From Phaseolus vulgaris (taxonomy: Eukaryota; Streptophyta; Magnoliopsida; Fabales; Fabaceae): a DNA stretch of 64,000 nucleotides. Below, one piece after another: positions 26,002 through 37,000 of this stretch (position 1 is the first letter of the stretch; each line of letters opens with the position of its first letter). The notes beneath the pieces were generated by a model that saw only the letters and a list, made by a program, of their open reading frames with translations, ran no database searches and was not told the origin of the DNA. The DNA lies in contig NC_023751.2 in assembly GCF_000499845.2 (NCBI RefSeq), positions 29,731,475 to 29,795,474 of the forward strand, read 5' to 3'. A program made the translations under genes and the position numbers.

Positions 26002-27148
26002 TGTACCGACCAGGTCATCGGGTATGATGACGTGGCTTGCACGTGACTATGTGACGCGTGCTTAGCGGAGCACGTGGGCAAGAGAAAGATGGATGGTTCA
26101 GAGGTGAGCGTAGTCGCCGGTTCATGGAGCTGGCGTTCTGCGATGAACATGGTCGGTTGTCGTCGGGTTTATCTGTCATCGACGTGTTTGGTGATTGGCC
26201 ACCAGGTAGCTCGACATCGCCGCAGGAAGCACGTCGCCGGGTTTCCTGACAAGCTCAGTTGAAGTTGATGAAGGCTCAGAAGTGTAAGTTCAAGTGTACA
26301 ACTCCAGCGAGGCGATTGTCGCGCCAGCATAGGGCGTGAAGGGCGTGTGGGTTGAAGGGGGCAGCTTGCCTATCAGCGACAGGATTCCCAGAGTCGACAT
26401 TCGTTGGTGACAAGGTCTCCTCAGCCCAAGAACACTCATGGTGCAGTGTTAAGGAGGGTGCCATTAACGACAGGTGGTATCACAAAGATGGTGCATTGTG
26501 CTGCACTCGATACTTGCCTGGTCAGGTGGTGTTCTAAAGCACATTGCGTGTTAGCTTGCTCCATGGGTAGATGACTCAGCTGCGCAGCTGGTTACTACAC
26601 AGAAATAACATTCAAGTTGCCCCAACCCAGATGACGACACGTGTAGGGTTGGATGCTATCTGTTACTCCAACCCAGATGACGACACGTGTAGGGCTGGGT
26701 GCAATAGAGAAATGACGCTCGAGTTACCCTAGCTCAGATGATGACACGTGTAGGGCTGGGCGCTACCTGCTATCCCAGCCCAGATGGCGACACGTGCAGG
26801 GCTGGATGCGAGCCACGCGTCCAAAAACATAACGGTCTGGAGAGAGAAGAAACCTAGCTATAAAGGTAAACTTAACAGAATTTGCAGAGGTACGTTTTCA
26901 TTACGGCTCATTCTACTAGGGTTGTGTGCCTTTAGTACGGTTCTTCAGAGCATATTTTCTCTGATTTTTGGGTGTTCTTGTTACTGACTTGAGCGTCGGA
27001 GCGCCACCGGCCGCAGAGGCGCCACCTTGTGTTTTCAGGTTCCCTAAGGAAGCTCTTGTGGTGTGAACTTGAAGGGCACGTGGAGTCAAGCTGGTGAGGA
27101 GGTTCGTGACGAGGCAACGCTTTGGCCCTAAGTCAACCGGCAAGATCA
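26002..27148 (+). mobile_element. Solo gypsy LTR with target-site duplication
   Basis: The 1,147-bp unit starts TGTACCGACC and ends AAGATCA. It is flanked by an identical ATAAA at 25997-26001 and 27149-27153, the 5-bp duplication expected for an LTR element. The right part carries GACTTGAGCGTCGGAGCGCC, a stretch common near the R/U5 region of plant Ty3/gypsy (Tat-like) LTRs, preceded by a TATA-like CTATAAAGG near 26858. No internal gag-pol or partner LTR adjoins, so it is a solo LTR left by unequal recombination. It is much richer in G+C than its surroundings and contains the G-box array listed separately. Confidence 0.85.
26602..26806 (+). promoter_or_regulatory. Tandem G-box (CACGTG) array in LTR U3
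   Basis: Four CACGTG palindromes lie at 26638, 26684, 26745 and 26791, spaced 46, 61 and 46 bp, so the real repeat is a 107-bp unit present twice. Each CACGTG is in an AGATGACGACACGTGTAGGG-like core flanked by CCAACCC or CCAGCCC on the left and GGGTTGG or GGGCTGG on the right. Three further CACGTG sites lie in the same LTR (26040, 26071, 27077). G-boxes bind plant bZIP and bHLH factors; any activity here is inference. Confidence 0.75.
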
Positions 27149-27153
27149 ATAAA

Positions 27154-27939
27154 ATAAATAGATGGATTATAAAAATGGAGAGAAGAGATAACTTTACTTT
27201 GTTTTAATAAGAAAAGAAAATAATAGGAGAGTGTGGACTTAGCAAGACACACTCCATATAACCGGATGATCAAATCCGTCCCGAAGATCTCGTGGCATAG
27301 CATAACATAAGAGCAACTATTCGGTCTAACTAGAGTAAACCTGTTCAAATGATTAGTGATTGAGGAAAATAATCACTCTCCCTAATGCATGATGAATTTT
27401 TTTTTCCTAAATCATATCAATTTTAACATGCATCCAATCTCTCATTCAAAATACTAAAATGCTCCTTTAAAATGGCAAAAATAACCTTAAAAAAAAGGTG
27501 TAGATAAAAAAAATACTTTTGAAATCCTTTTTCCAAAATATATTTCCAAATAACATATTTTTGAATTCCACTAGTATGTAGGCGGTTTTCTTTTTGCTGC
27601 CGCTTTTAACGACTTTTGATGTAATTGACTTTGATATATGAATTTATCTTTTTTTTTTGTATATTTATTGTCTTGCTTCTTTCTTTATGACCCATAATTT
27701 TACTTGTTGAGATACATTGCTGAATTGTTGGGTTTTTCATTATTAGCTATAAGTTTTGTCGATTTGTCGCTTTTATTATTAAGCTTGTTAAGCCGAGTTC
27801 ATTTAAGGGACTTTGCATTACTTATTTATAGTTTACTTGTTGGACTTTGTCTATTTCGATTCTCGCTTATTTTTATTTCATTAGCCAAAATGTTCTCTGA
27901 TTACTCTTTTCTATGGCAAGTGAGTTAGAAATCATAATT
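27154..27939. other. AT-rich intergenic DNA
   Basis: No gene or element end is recognised. The short ORF at 27704-27928 is a leucine/phenylalanine-rich run with no family features. Confidence 0.55.
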
Positions 27940-29071
27940 TGACCCTAAGGGCATATATCGAACCCATAAGGAACCGTTATTCAAAATCCTAATAGTAATA
28001 TTCACTAAGTATAAGAATATGTACAATAATTTGATCTAATATTGACAATAGTTTGCATGAAAATTAAATAAAAGCAAAGTAAAGAGTTGTTGATTCAATT
28101 GAGAAAATTGGGATTTGAGGTTTATCCTTCTTATTTCTTTGTATTTTGAAAATCATTGTAATAGTCTATCCTTTGATTGATATTAATGTCCGTATAAAAT
28201 AAATTTATTTATATCAATTTTTCTAATATAAAATTATTAAGAGAGTCTCCTAAGTATCAATTTCACGCATATTTATAAAAACTCTTTATCATTACGATTA
28301 GATGTTGATATCAATTAACATTTCAAATATATTTCTAGCATTCAAATCTGTTAAGCATTATCATTTAGGTTAGAAACTTAGAAGTATTTTTCATTCAAAT
28401 CTAAGGATCAAAATCATGGTAAAACAAACATTATAAATAAAATGACAATACCATTCATCAATCAAGAACAAAATATTATATTTAAATATCACCTCAATAC
28501 ATAAGAGTTTGAACATATTACTTTTAATCCCAAAGGGTACAATTAGCCACTCATGTTGGCCATTACAACCATGGAAAGCAAGAAAAGAAGATCCAAGATG
28601 TTTATCCTTGATGGTTGCCTTCTCTAGGGTTTTCTATCACCTCCTATTCTCCCAATGAATGTCTAGGGTTGTGCCTCATGCCTCATGTTTAACCTAGTTG
28701 GGCTTAGGCTAAATGACTTATTGTCTGGGCGTGATTGGGTTCGCTCAGGCGAGTTGGACGAAAACAAGCCTAACGTCTCTGGAATAATCTCACTTGGACG
28801 AGATTGAGCTCACTTGGGCGAGATCCTCTGGGAGGCTTCTGGCTTAGGCGATTATGGGCGAGTTTGGAGCGTTCCAACTTTCCATTTTTTATCTTATATA
28901 TTCTCCCTTAGCCCTTTCATCTTCAATTTTCTTTACAATCCTGAAATTAACACAAATTTAGGAATAAATCGTTCTTATTTATATTATAATCGCAAAATAT
29001 GTAAAAAAAGTTTAAATTCATAAGTTAGAGGTTAAATTATAGTCAATATAACTGAAATATGACACTTATCA
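27940..29071 (-). mobile_element. Gypsy LTR, TGATAAGTGTC family (minus)
   Basis: The right end reads, on the minus strand, TGATAAGTGTCATATTTCAG, almost the same as the end of the solo LTR at 37481-38515. Inside, the stretch around 28500-28540 is the reverse complement of the stretch around 37941-37985 in that LTR (shared ACTCTTATGTATTGAGGTGATATTT-like run), and 28085-28125 matches 38355-38400. The left end is diverged and could not be fixed. It is probably a second, older member of the same family. Confidence 0.7.
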
Positions 29072-29081
29072 TTCTTACAAA

Positions 29082-29290
29082 TTATATAAGGTCGAAGGTC
29101 TCCTATCAAGCTCCTTCAACCTTTAAGGCCTTCGATCTTCTCTTTCGGTTTTTCTCCGTTATGAGAGGGGTGTGGTACCTGCAAAGACACTCTAACGCTC
29201 AAGTTAGTCAGGTGATATTCAATTTGCAAGTTCAAGATTAAAACATTCATTACCTTTCATCATAGGGGTCCCATTTTATTTATACTTTTC
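29082..29290 (-). mobile_element. Gypsy LTR fragment (R/U5 part)
   Basis: On the minus strand a TATA-like TATAAATA (about 29275-29283) is followed by ACTTGAGCGTTAGAGTGTC and then TTTGCAGGTACC, the same kind of R/U5 motif as in the solo LTR at 26002-27148. It is cut off on the right by the LTR that begins at 29291. Confidence 0.6.
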
Positions 29291-30926
29291 TGTTGGGTTT
29301 TTCCATGTGCTAGGATTAATGTATGCCCAATGTTGAAGATGGTTGCTGCCCCTTCAAGACATGTGTTTGATGAAGACTTTTATGTACAATTCATGTATAT
29401 TTCCTTTTGCTTTAAGAATGTCTTAGGTAGAGTTTAGAGGTTGTTTAAGAGTAGGCTTTTTGCTGGGTAACTCACCTCTGGACCACTGACCATGTGATAA
29501 GAGCAAGCACAAAATTTCTTAAACTGTTTTTCACATGTTTTACAAAAGACACGTTTACTGCATAAAAATAAATTTGTTCTTTTCTAAATAAACCGATTCA
29601 TTTTTAAACTGATTCCTTGGCTAAGTCTTGTGAAAATTAGATTTTGTGCATCAAGTATTTTGACTAAGTCTTCTACCTTTCAAAACGACTGTCTTCTAAT
29701 AGTTAAGCTTTCTCTGTTATCGTTTTGAAAAATAAATCTGTTCATCTGTAAATGAATAGATTCTTTTTTACTCTGGTGCCATGTCTATCTTAAACGGTTT
29801 TCAGTTTTGTTCCTGCACCAGAATGGCTGGCTAAGTCTCCTCACATAACAGATTCTCTAACTGCTTTTGAAAATAAATCTGTTCATTTTATTTTCAATAT
29901 GTTCTTTTTATAACAGCTTTAACTGTTTTTCAAAAATCTGTTATAAGTTGGTTTTCTATAAAAAGAAAACTTGTTTCTGAGTTTAAACATCGATCATACA
30001 ATTGAGAAAACAAGTTTTGCATCAGAGAATTAAGGTTTTACAAAGAATTAACATTTGCTCTTGAAAGATTTCAAAAATCATAAGTGTGCTTGTTCTTGTT
30101 TGGTTCCAAAGCTTGGTGAGAGGTGCTGCTACAGTTTTAGCGATATGTTCTACTGGTTTAAGGCAGATTTCTGCATCCTCTATCAGGTGTATTCGTTTCA
30201 CATTTCATTTTCTGTAAAAGTGTAGTTGTAAACTCTTCTTGATAGGGTTTCTTGAAAAGTGTGTATGCTGAAATAGGGTTTTTCAGCAAGTGTACCTAAG
30301 TTCTTGTAGGGTTCAAGAACAGTGAGATTTGTGTTTGTTTGAATTGTGTTTTAGTGAATTTCACCTTGGTTTAGGTGAAGACTGGATGTAGTTTAGTTGA
30401 GTGAACCAGTATAATTGCCTTGTGTTCATTCTCCCTTAATCTCTGCACTTAAATTTCTGCAGTTAAACTGTCAAGAAATAAATCTGTTCAATTAATAATA
30501 AATCTGTTCTTTCTAGGCTTGTTTCATACTGTTCTTAATTTCTGGAAAAATTGTTTGATTCTGAAAAGAACATCTATAATCTGTTAAAAGTCATTGGAAC
30601 AGATTGATTGTGATAGGTTACTCAATTAATTGTCAAGCTATCAATTGAACCTTAATCACTTGCTTAACATTGAAACTTGTTGTTTTGTGATTTACTGTTT
30701 TTCTTCCTAATATCAGTGTGTGTATTTGGAAAATCAATCTGCATAATCTCGTGATTAACTTGGTTGTATAAACGTTTTTCAAACACAAACAGTGCCAAAA
30801 TAAATATGTTCATTTCCAAATAAATCGATTTATTTTCTGTATACTGTGATAAATACTGATTCTGCAAGAAACTTTTAAAAGGTCAATTCACCCCCCTCTT
30901 GAACTTTGGCACTATTAAACCCAACA
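29291..30926 (+). mobile_element. Copia-type LTR with AAATAAATCTGTTC motifs
   Basis: The unit starts TGTTGGGT and ends ACCCAACA, an 8-bp inverted end typical of LTRs, and is about 1.64 kb long. Its right end has TTCACCCCCCTCTTGAAC, common at the 3' end of plant copia LTRs. A TATA-like TATAAAAAG lies near 29958. Many copies of a short motif like AAATAAATCTGTTC are spread through it (for example near 29560, 29730, 29870, 30475, 30500, 30800). No primer site follows and no 5-bp flanking duplication is visible (TTTTC left, CCCAA right). Confidence 0.7.
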
Positions 30927-31552
30927 CCCAATACCTGCTTGATCCGACTTTTAGTGTTTAATTAGGTTTTATTTTCTAATTCTTAAATTAGGACATACTT
31001 GATCTGGTCAAGATGTCGAACCATCATCGTCCAATTACTCGGCCTGTTGGTTTATTAGTTCATGTCGTACACTTTACTTTGTATGTACTTTGTTTTGTTT
31101 ATAGGTTTTGGCTTGATATCAAAACAAATTATAAATTTAAAAACATTATAACTATAAATTACATAAAATAACATTATTTACATCATATTTTATTTATTCA
31201 ATGTCGATATATCCACTAACAAAATTCCTTAACTATGAGGTCATGGGTCAAGCCTGATCATGTGGTGAAATGGTCTTAATGCCGATATCTCAAGTTAATG
31301 AAAAAGAACACATTTATTTCTCATAAAGAGGGGAGCACGTTAATTATGGAGAATGACTGTATATGCGAGATTGTAATCAATTTGGGAATATAGCTTAAAA
31401 GAAGACCATATACAAGGAGAAGGGAGAAGAAAACTACCCTATATAAGGGAAAGAAGAGGATATGACAAAACAACACTATAGGGCTAGAAACCAATGTTTC
31501 TAGCTTAACTGTATGCTTTAGTAAGGAGCCATATTTGGTGCCACCGTGGGAC
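30927..31552 (+). mobile_element. Gypsy LTR end with primer-binding site
   Basis: A TATA box CTATATAAG lies at 31439-31447, and TTTGGTGCCACCGTGGGAC at 31534-31552 has the form of a gypsy (Tat/Ogre-type) primer site. The stretch 31205-31545 is repeated, diverged, at 43550-43865. No gag-pol follows, so only the LTR end and primer site remain. Its left side abuts the LTR ending at 30926. Confidence 0.7.
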
Positions 31553-33298
31553 TAGGTAAAATTTTTCCTACCTCCACAATGTGTATGTAAAATTTTCCTT
31601 ATTCTACAGGGCAACATACACACCACCGAACCATTTCACCAACAAACCACACTTAGTTCACCAAAGATATGTTCTAATCACAATTTTCATGATGATAAGT
31701 AATTTTTGTTTGTCTCGCTTTACACTTTTAATGTTCTCTAGCACTAATTTTTTATATTCAATTAATACTTTTTTATACATTAAAAATTATTTGAATAAAG
31801 CTATGTTAGTATTTAATAATTGTCTCGCTTTCTAAATTTTGTTTTATGTTTTACTATTTTCATGATAACAACTAAGGATGACCCGTTAAATTTTGTAAGA
31901 AAAATAATCATAAATATTTGGAGCGTTCAAATCACTTTGGTCAATAATAAAAATTATTTTCATGGATTCAATTATGTTACTATAATGAATATACCAACTT
32001 ATATTTGATACACAATTATATGGCATGAATGTTATATTCTATTTTAAAATATTAAGAATTAGTTTAGTTAATGAAATATTATTTTGCCAGTAATTTATAA
32101 GCATTATATTTTACTTATTATGTTGATTGAAACAATTTAAGTTATGATTAAATAATTCAAGAAATTTAAAAAAAAATGAAAACTTTAATTTGATGCCATA
32201 TTAATAAACTAGAAAAATATTCATTTAATTTAACATATAAATTCGTAAGATTCTGTTACAAAAGAAGTATGACCACAATTTTTTCAATTAGTGAATTTAT
32301 ACGACTACAAAATAATTATTTTAAAGTATATTTGGTAAGAATTGGGTAAATATAATTTTGGAGATGTGTATATATATGTTAGGTTTTTGTCTTTATTAAA
32401 TCCAACTCATGTGGTAACCTTCTATTTTCAGTTTGAAAATCTGTAAACCTCTTTTTATCAAAATTAAGAGCTTATGATAGCATCTTTACACCCAAAAAAT
32501 AAAAAAAATAAATGCTTTGCTTATTTACGAATATAACTTACCTATTCCACCATACATTTTTCTTCTCAAGTTTTTAAGATTATGTCATATTTTGTTATAA
32601 AAAACACTATATTACAATTTCGTTGTTATTAAAGAAAGAGTATAGAAGTAAGTGAAAGAGGGAAAAATAATGATGAAGGTACAAATTTCGTAAAGTTTAC
32701 TTTTTTTAATTTTTATAAGTCATCTTGAGTGAGAATGCACACACTATTTATTCACTTTATTTTGCATACCAAAATTAAAATAATGGGTTTGCACGTTGCA
32801 GTAATGACCAATGACCCATAAGATTTTGCACTAGTGATGAATTATTTTGTTTCATTATTAAAAATATTTTGAACAACAAAAAATAATAATGAATCTTATA
32901 AATTTTGAAAATTCATTTGATAGAAAGTTTATTAAATTAAAGATGTTGAAATTCAAGAATGAAAATAATTTCTTGTATACGAACAAATAACAATTACAAA
33001 AAATACCGAATATTTATGTTTTTGAGCATTTTTCTCTTACCATGACCATTCTGTTGGAGAACCTTCATTTAGTTGTTTCTAAATGATTTGACATGAGACT
33101 TATACAAAGAACATGAAACATGACTAATATATGTTTTGATTACAGTTAATTAAATATTTGAATTTGTGTTTATCTATTCATTTAGATGTAAGAAATAATT
33201 ATGTTTGTTAGATGTTTTAATTCATTTATAATTAATTCAAAATAAAATAACTTGAGTAAACATGACTTACCAATTTGTGATATAAAGCTGTTGAGAAC
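31553..33298. other. AT-rich DNA, no gene seen
   Basis: This may be the decayed leader of the gypsy element whose primer site ends at 31552. I see no gag-pol motif, gene or clear repeat. The ORFs of up to 84 aa are AT-driven. Confidence 0.55.
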
Positions 33299-33518
33299 AA
33301 GGAATGCAATAAAAAAACATCATCACGTATTAAACTTGGTGAGGTGCCGACAACGGTCGATCAAAATCAAAATACCTTATCACGTATTGAACCTGGTAAG
33401 GTGCCGACAATGGTCGATCCAAATCAAAAAAACCTTATCACATTTTGAACCTGGTAAGGTGCCGACACACCGTGATCGGTCCAAATAAAAAAGTCCTCGT
33501 CACGTATTAAACCTGACG
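33299..33518 (+). repeat. 57-62 bp tandem array, left part of a split gypsy LTR
   Basis: Four diverged units built on TCACGTATTGAACCTGG, GGTGCCGACAA and TCGATCCAAATC begin at about 33323, 33380, 33438 and 33500 (spacing 57, 58, 62). Related units resume at 43293-43400 on the other side of the copia element, so the array was split by that insertion. It is best read as the U3 part of the gypsy LTR that continues at 43401-43870. Confidence 0.8.
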
Positions 33519-33573
33519 TGTTAGAGATTTTGTTGTAACGTCTTCCCTTGCAGTTATCAGTTATTTGCATGGG

Positions 33574-33623
<50 letters not shown>

Positions 33624-33709
33624 ATAGTGGCTTCGTACCTAACAAAGATATTTTTCAATAATAATTCTTTAGTTTTCTTCTCTTTCTTTCGTGGCCCACT
33701 ACTCACATT
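33519..33709 (+). repeat. 5' LTR of outer copia (truncated)
   Basis: It pairs with 43128-43292; both share TTATCAGTTATTTGCATGGG and TTTTTCAATAATAATTC. This copy has an expanded (CT)n(TA)n run at 33574-33618, where the 3' copy has only about 12 bp of TA. It lacks the last AACA because the inner element starts here. Confidence 0.85.
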
Positions 33710-33980
33710 TGTAAAAACTTGTGTTCACACACTAAAATACAGACTCAATATTTGCTGGGAGATGAAATCACTTCATATTTTATTCAAGGAGAGACTTGAC
33801 TTAAATAACCTTTACAAATGAAAGGAGACGTTAGGTTTTTCACTCACTAGAAGTCTAACTAACAGAATTATCAGGACCTGAATAATAGGTCTCTTTATTA
33901 ACTAAACAGAGAAAAAATAGCAGTTATTAAATTAAAACTAATTTTACTAAAGAATGGGTCCATCAAGAATAAGTCCATCA
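33710..33980 (-). repeat. 3' LTR of inner copia
   Basis: This 271-bp LTR is the partner of 39076-39345. By eye the pair differs by two substitutions over the first 256 bp, then by about three changes in the last 15. Confidence 0.9.
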
Positions 33981-34012
33981 ATCCCTCCTTTAAGCTGAAT
34001 ACTGTAAGTAAA

Positions 34013-37000
34013 TCAGCTTACTTCTATTGTAGACATTAGTCCCAGTATCTCTCGTAGCTTGATAAATTGTTCTTTCTTCAATGGTTTTGTCATAATATCT
34101 GCAATTTGATTTTGGGTATTACAGTACTTCAACTTCACAGTTCCTTCATTCACCAAGTCCCTCAAGAAATGAAACTTCACATTTATGTGTTTACTCTTGC
34201 CATGGAACACAAAGTGCTTTGACAATTGTATTGTTGAACTGTTATCACAGTACATTATGTTGCCTTCTTCTCCTTTATGCCCAAGTTTTTCGAGTAACCT
34301 CGTAAACCAAATGTATTGACATGCGCAAGAAGTCGCGGCAATATACCCAGCTTCAGTGGTAGATAATGTAACCACAGGTTGCTTCTTTGATGCCCAAGAA
34401 ACTGCACCTCCTGCAAGAAGAAATACAGAACCAGAAGTACTTTTCCTATCATTAAGATCTCCTGCAAAGTCGTTGTCCGTGTATGCCACCAATTTTGTGA
34501 TGCTTTCTCCGTTGTAAAGAGTTCCCATTTCAATTGTGCCATTGATGTATCTTAATATCCTTTTTGCTGCACACCAATGTTCCTCAGTTGGAGATGACAT
34601 ATCTGCTAATCAAACTCACTCCAAACATAATGTCTGGTCTTATTGCTGTCAAGTACATCAAGCTTTCAACAACTTGCTTGAACATGGTTGAGTCGATCTT
34701 GGTTCCCTTCTCATCCTTGGAAAGCCTTGTGCCTGGCACAATAGGATTTCCAACTGGTTTGCTATCAGACATGCCAAACCTTGCTAGCACTTCCCTTGCA
34801 TACTTTCTTTGACACATAAATATTCCCTTCAAATTCTGTATAATTTCCATGCCAAGAAAATAACTCATCTTTCCTGAATCAGACATGTCAAATTCATGCA
34901 TCATTGACATCTTAAATTCCTCACAAATACTTTTGTTATTCCCAGTATAAATCAAATCATCAACATAAAGATTGAGAATTAGGATTTTACCTCCCTTCTT
35001 TTCTTTTGTAAAGAGCGTATGTTTAGAATCACACCTTTCGAAACACTCTCAAATGAAGTAGGATTCTATGCGACTGTACCATGCTCGCGGAGCCTGTTTC
35101 AGTCCGTATAGAGCTTTATTTAGCTTATATACCTTTTCTTCTTCTCCCTTCTTCTCAAAGCCAATAGGTTGTTGTACATACACCTATTCCTTAAGTTCTC
35201 CTTGAAGGAATGCACTCTTGACATCTAACTAGTATACTTCCCACTTGTTTTGAGCTGCAATTGCCAGGATAAGTCTTATTGTATCAAGACGAGACACCGG
35301 AGCAAACACCTCTATGTAGTCAATCCCATATTGTTGCGCATATCCTTTGGCCACCAACCTAGCTTTGTGCTTCTCTATATTACCATGCTCGTTACGCTTG
35401 GTTTTAAAAACCCATTTAACTCCAATAGCCTTGACTCCGCTCGGCAAGGTTGTGAGTCTCCACGTGCCATTTTTCTCTATTGAATCAATTTCTTTAGCCA
35501 TCGCATCTCTCCATTTTTTTTTCTGTCATAGCTTCATTGTATTTGACTGGATCTTCTTCTGTTATCATCATCATTGCTTCTTCCTCCTCCTCTGAAAGTC
35601 CTTCTCCGGTTGTGTATTTTGACATCCATGCAGGAGCTCTTCGACATCTTCCTTTAGGTGAGTTTGGTTCGCTTCCACCTGATGAGGTTGTGGAGGAGTT
35701 TCCTCCTGTTTGCGAGATTGTGTTACTTGTATTGTTAGAATCAGAGTCTTCTTCTAAATCTAACTCTTTGTTAGCATCTAAATTTTTATCTTCCCAGTCC
35801 AGTACATCTGATTGCACTTCTCCTTTGCTTTGTTCCCACTTCCAGCATGCATTTTCTTCAAATTTTACATCTTTGCTGATTGTTATTTTCTTGGTAATAG
35901 GATCAAAGAGTTTGTATGCTTTGGACTTCTTGCTCACACCAAGAAAAATGTGTGCTTTACTTTTGTCATCTAGCTTTATTCTTTTCTGATCTGGAACATG
36001 TACATGAGCAAGACATTCAAATACTCGGAAGTGATCCACTCTTGGTTTGCAGCCAGTCCATGCTTCTTGTGGAGTCATGTTTTCAAGAGTTGTTGTTGGA
36101 CATCTATTAAGAATGTGAATCGACCAATTTGCTGCTTCAGCCAAGAATTCCTTTGGCATTTGTTTCTCAGACAACATGGAGCGCACCATATTCATGATCG
36201 TCCAGTTCTTCCTCTCAGCGACACCATTTTGTTGGGAAGTGTATGCTGCCGTTAGTTGTCGAGTGATCCCATGAGTGCTGCAAAAGTCTGTAAACTCCTT
36301 TGAGTTATACTCGACTCCTCTATCCGTTCTCAAACACTTGATGCTTGTTCCAACCTCTTTTTCAGCCCATGTTTTGAATTCTTTAAAAACCTCCAATGCT
36401 TCTAATTTCTAATTCAAAAAATATATCCAAGTTTTACGTGTAAAGTCATCAATAAAACTTAGGATATACCTCTTATTGCTGTTGGAAATTGGGCTAATAG
36501 GACCACAAATATCTGAGTGAACAAGCTGCAATTTGTGTGTTGCTCTCCAGAGATTTCTTTTAGGAATGGGATCTCGGTGCTGCTTCCCGACGAGACAATG
36601 TGTGCACAACTTCTGTGGAGTTTTCACAGTAGGCAGCCCTTCAACCATTCCTCGATATGCAAGAGTTCTGAGTCCCTTGTAGTTGAGATGTCCAAACCGT
36701 GAATGCCATAGTCGTGATTCATCATCAGCTTCAACTTGCATACATTTAGGTAGATTTGACACCATCTTCGCCAAGAGATAGAACATTTTATTTCCACTCC
36801 TATCTGAATGCATGATTAGTCCTCTACTAGGATGAAACACCTTGTAGGTGCCATTCTGAATCAATACAGTGAGCCCCTTTTCTTGTAACTGCCCAATACT
36901 TAACAAATTATTCTTTAGTTCAGGAATATAATAAACATTGGTACCTGAACAATGTCATTTACACATAACCGCACACTTCCTATTCCCATCACTGCAATAC

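Noticed and set aside
26058..26537. Several 60-80 aa frames in a G+C-rich stretch
   Set aside because: They lie inside the solo LTR 26002-27148, overlap each other in different frames and match no protein family.
29286..30931. Target duplication for the LTR at 29291-30926
   Set aside because: Flanks TTTTC and CCCAA do not match, so an intact solo-LTR event is not supported.
33323..33518. CRISPR-like array because of repeats with spacers
   Set aside because: The units are continuous and diverged along their whole length, with no unique spacers, in plant nuclear DNA.
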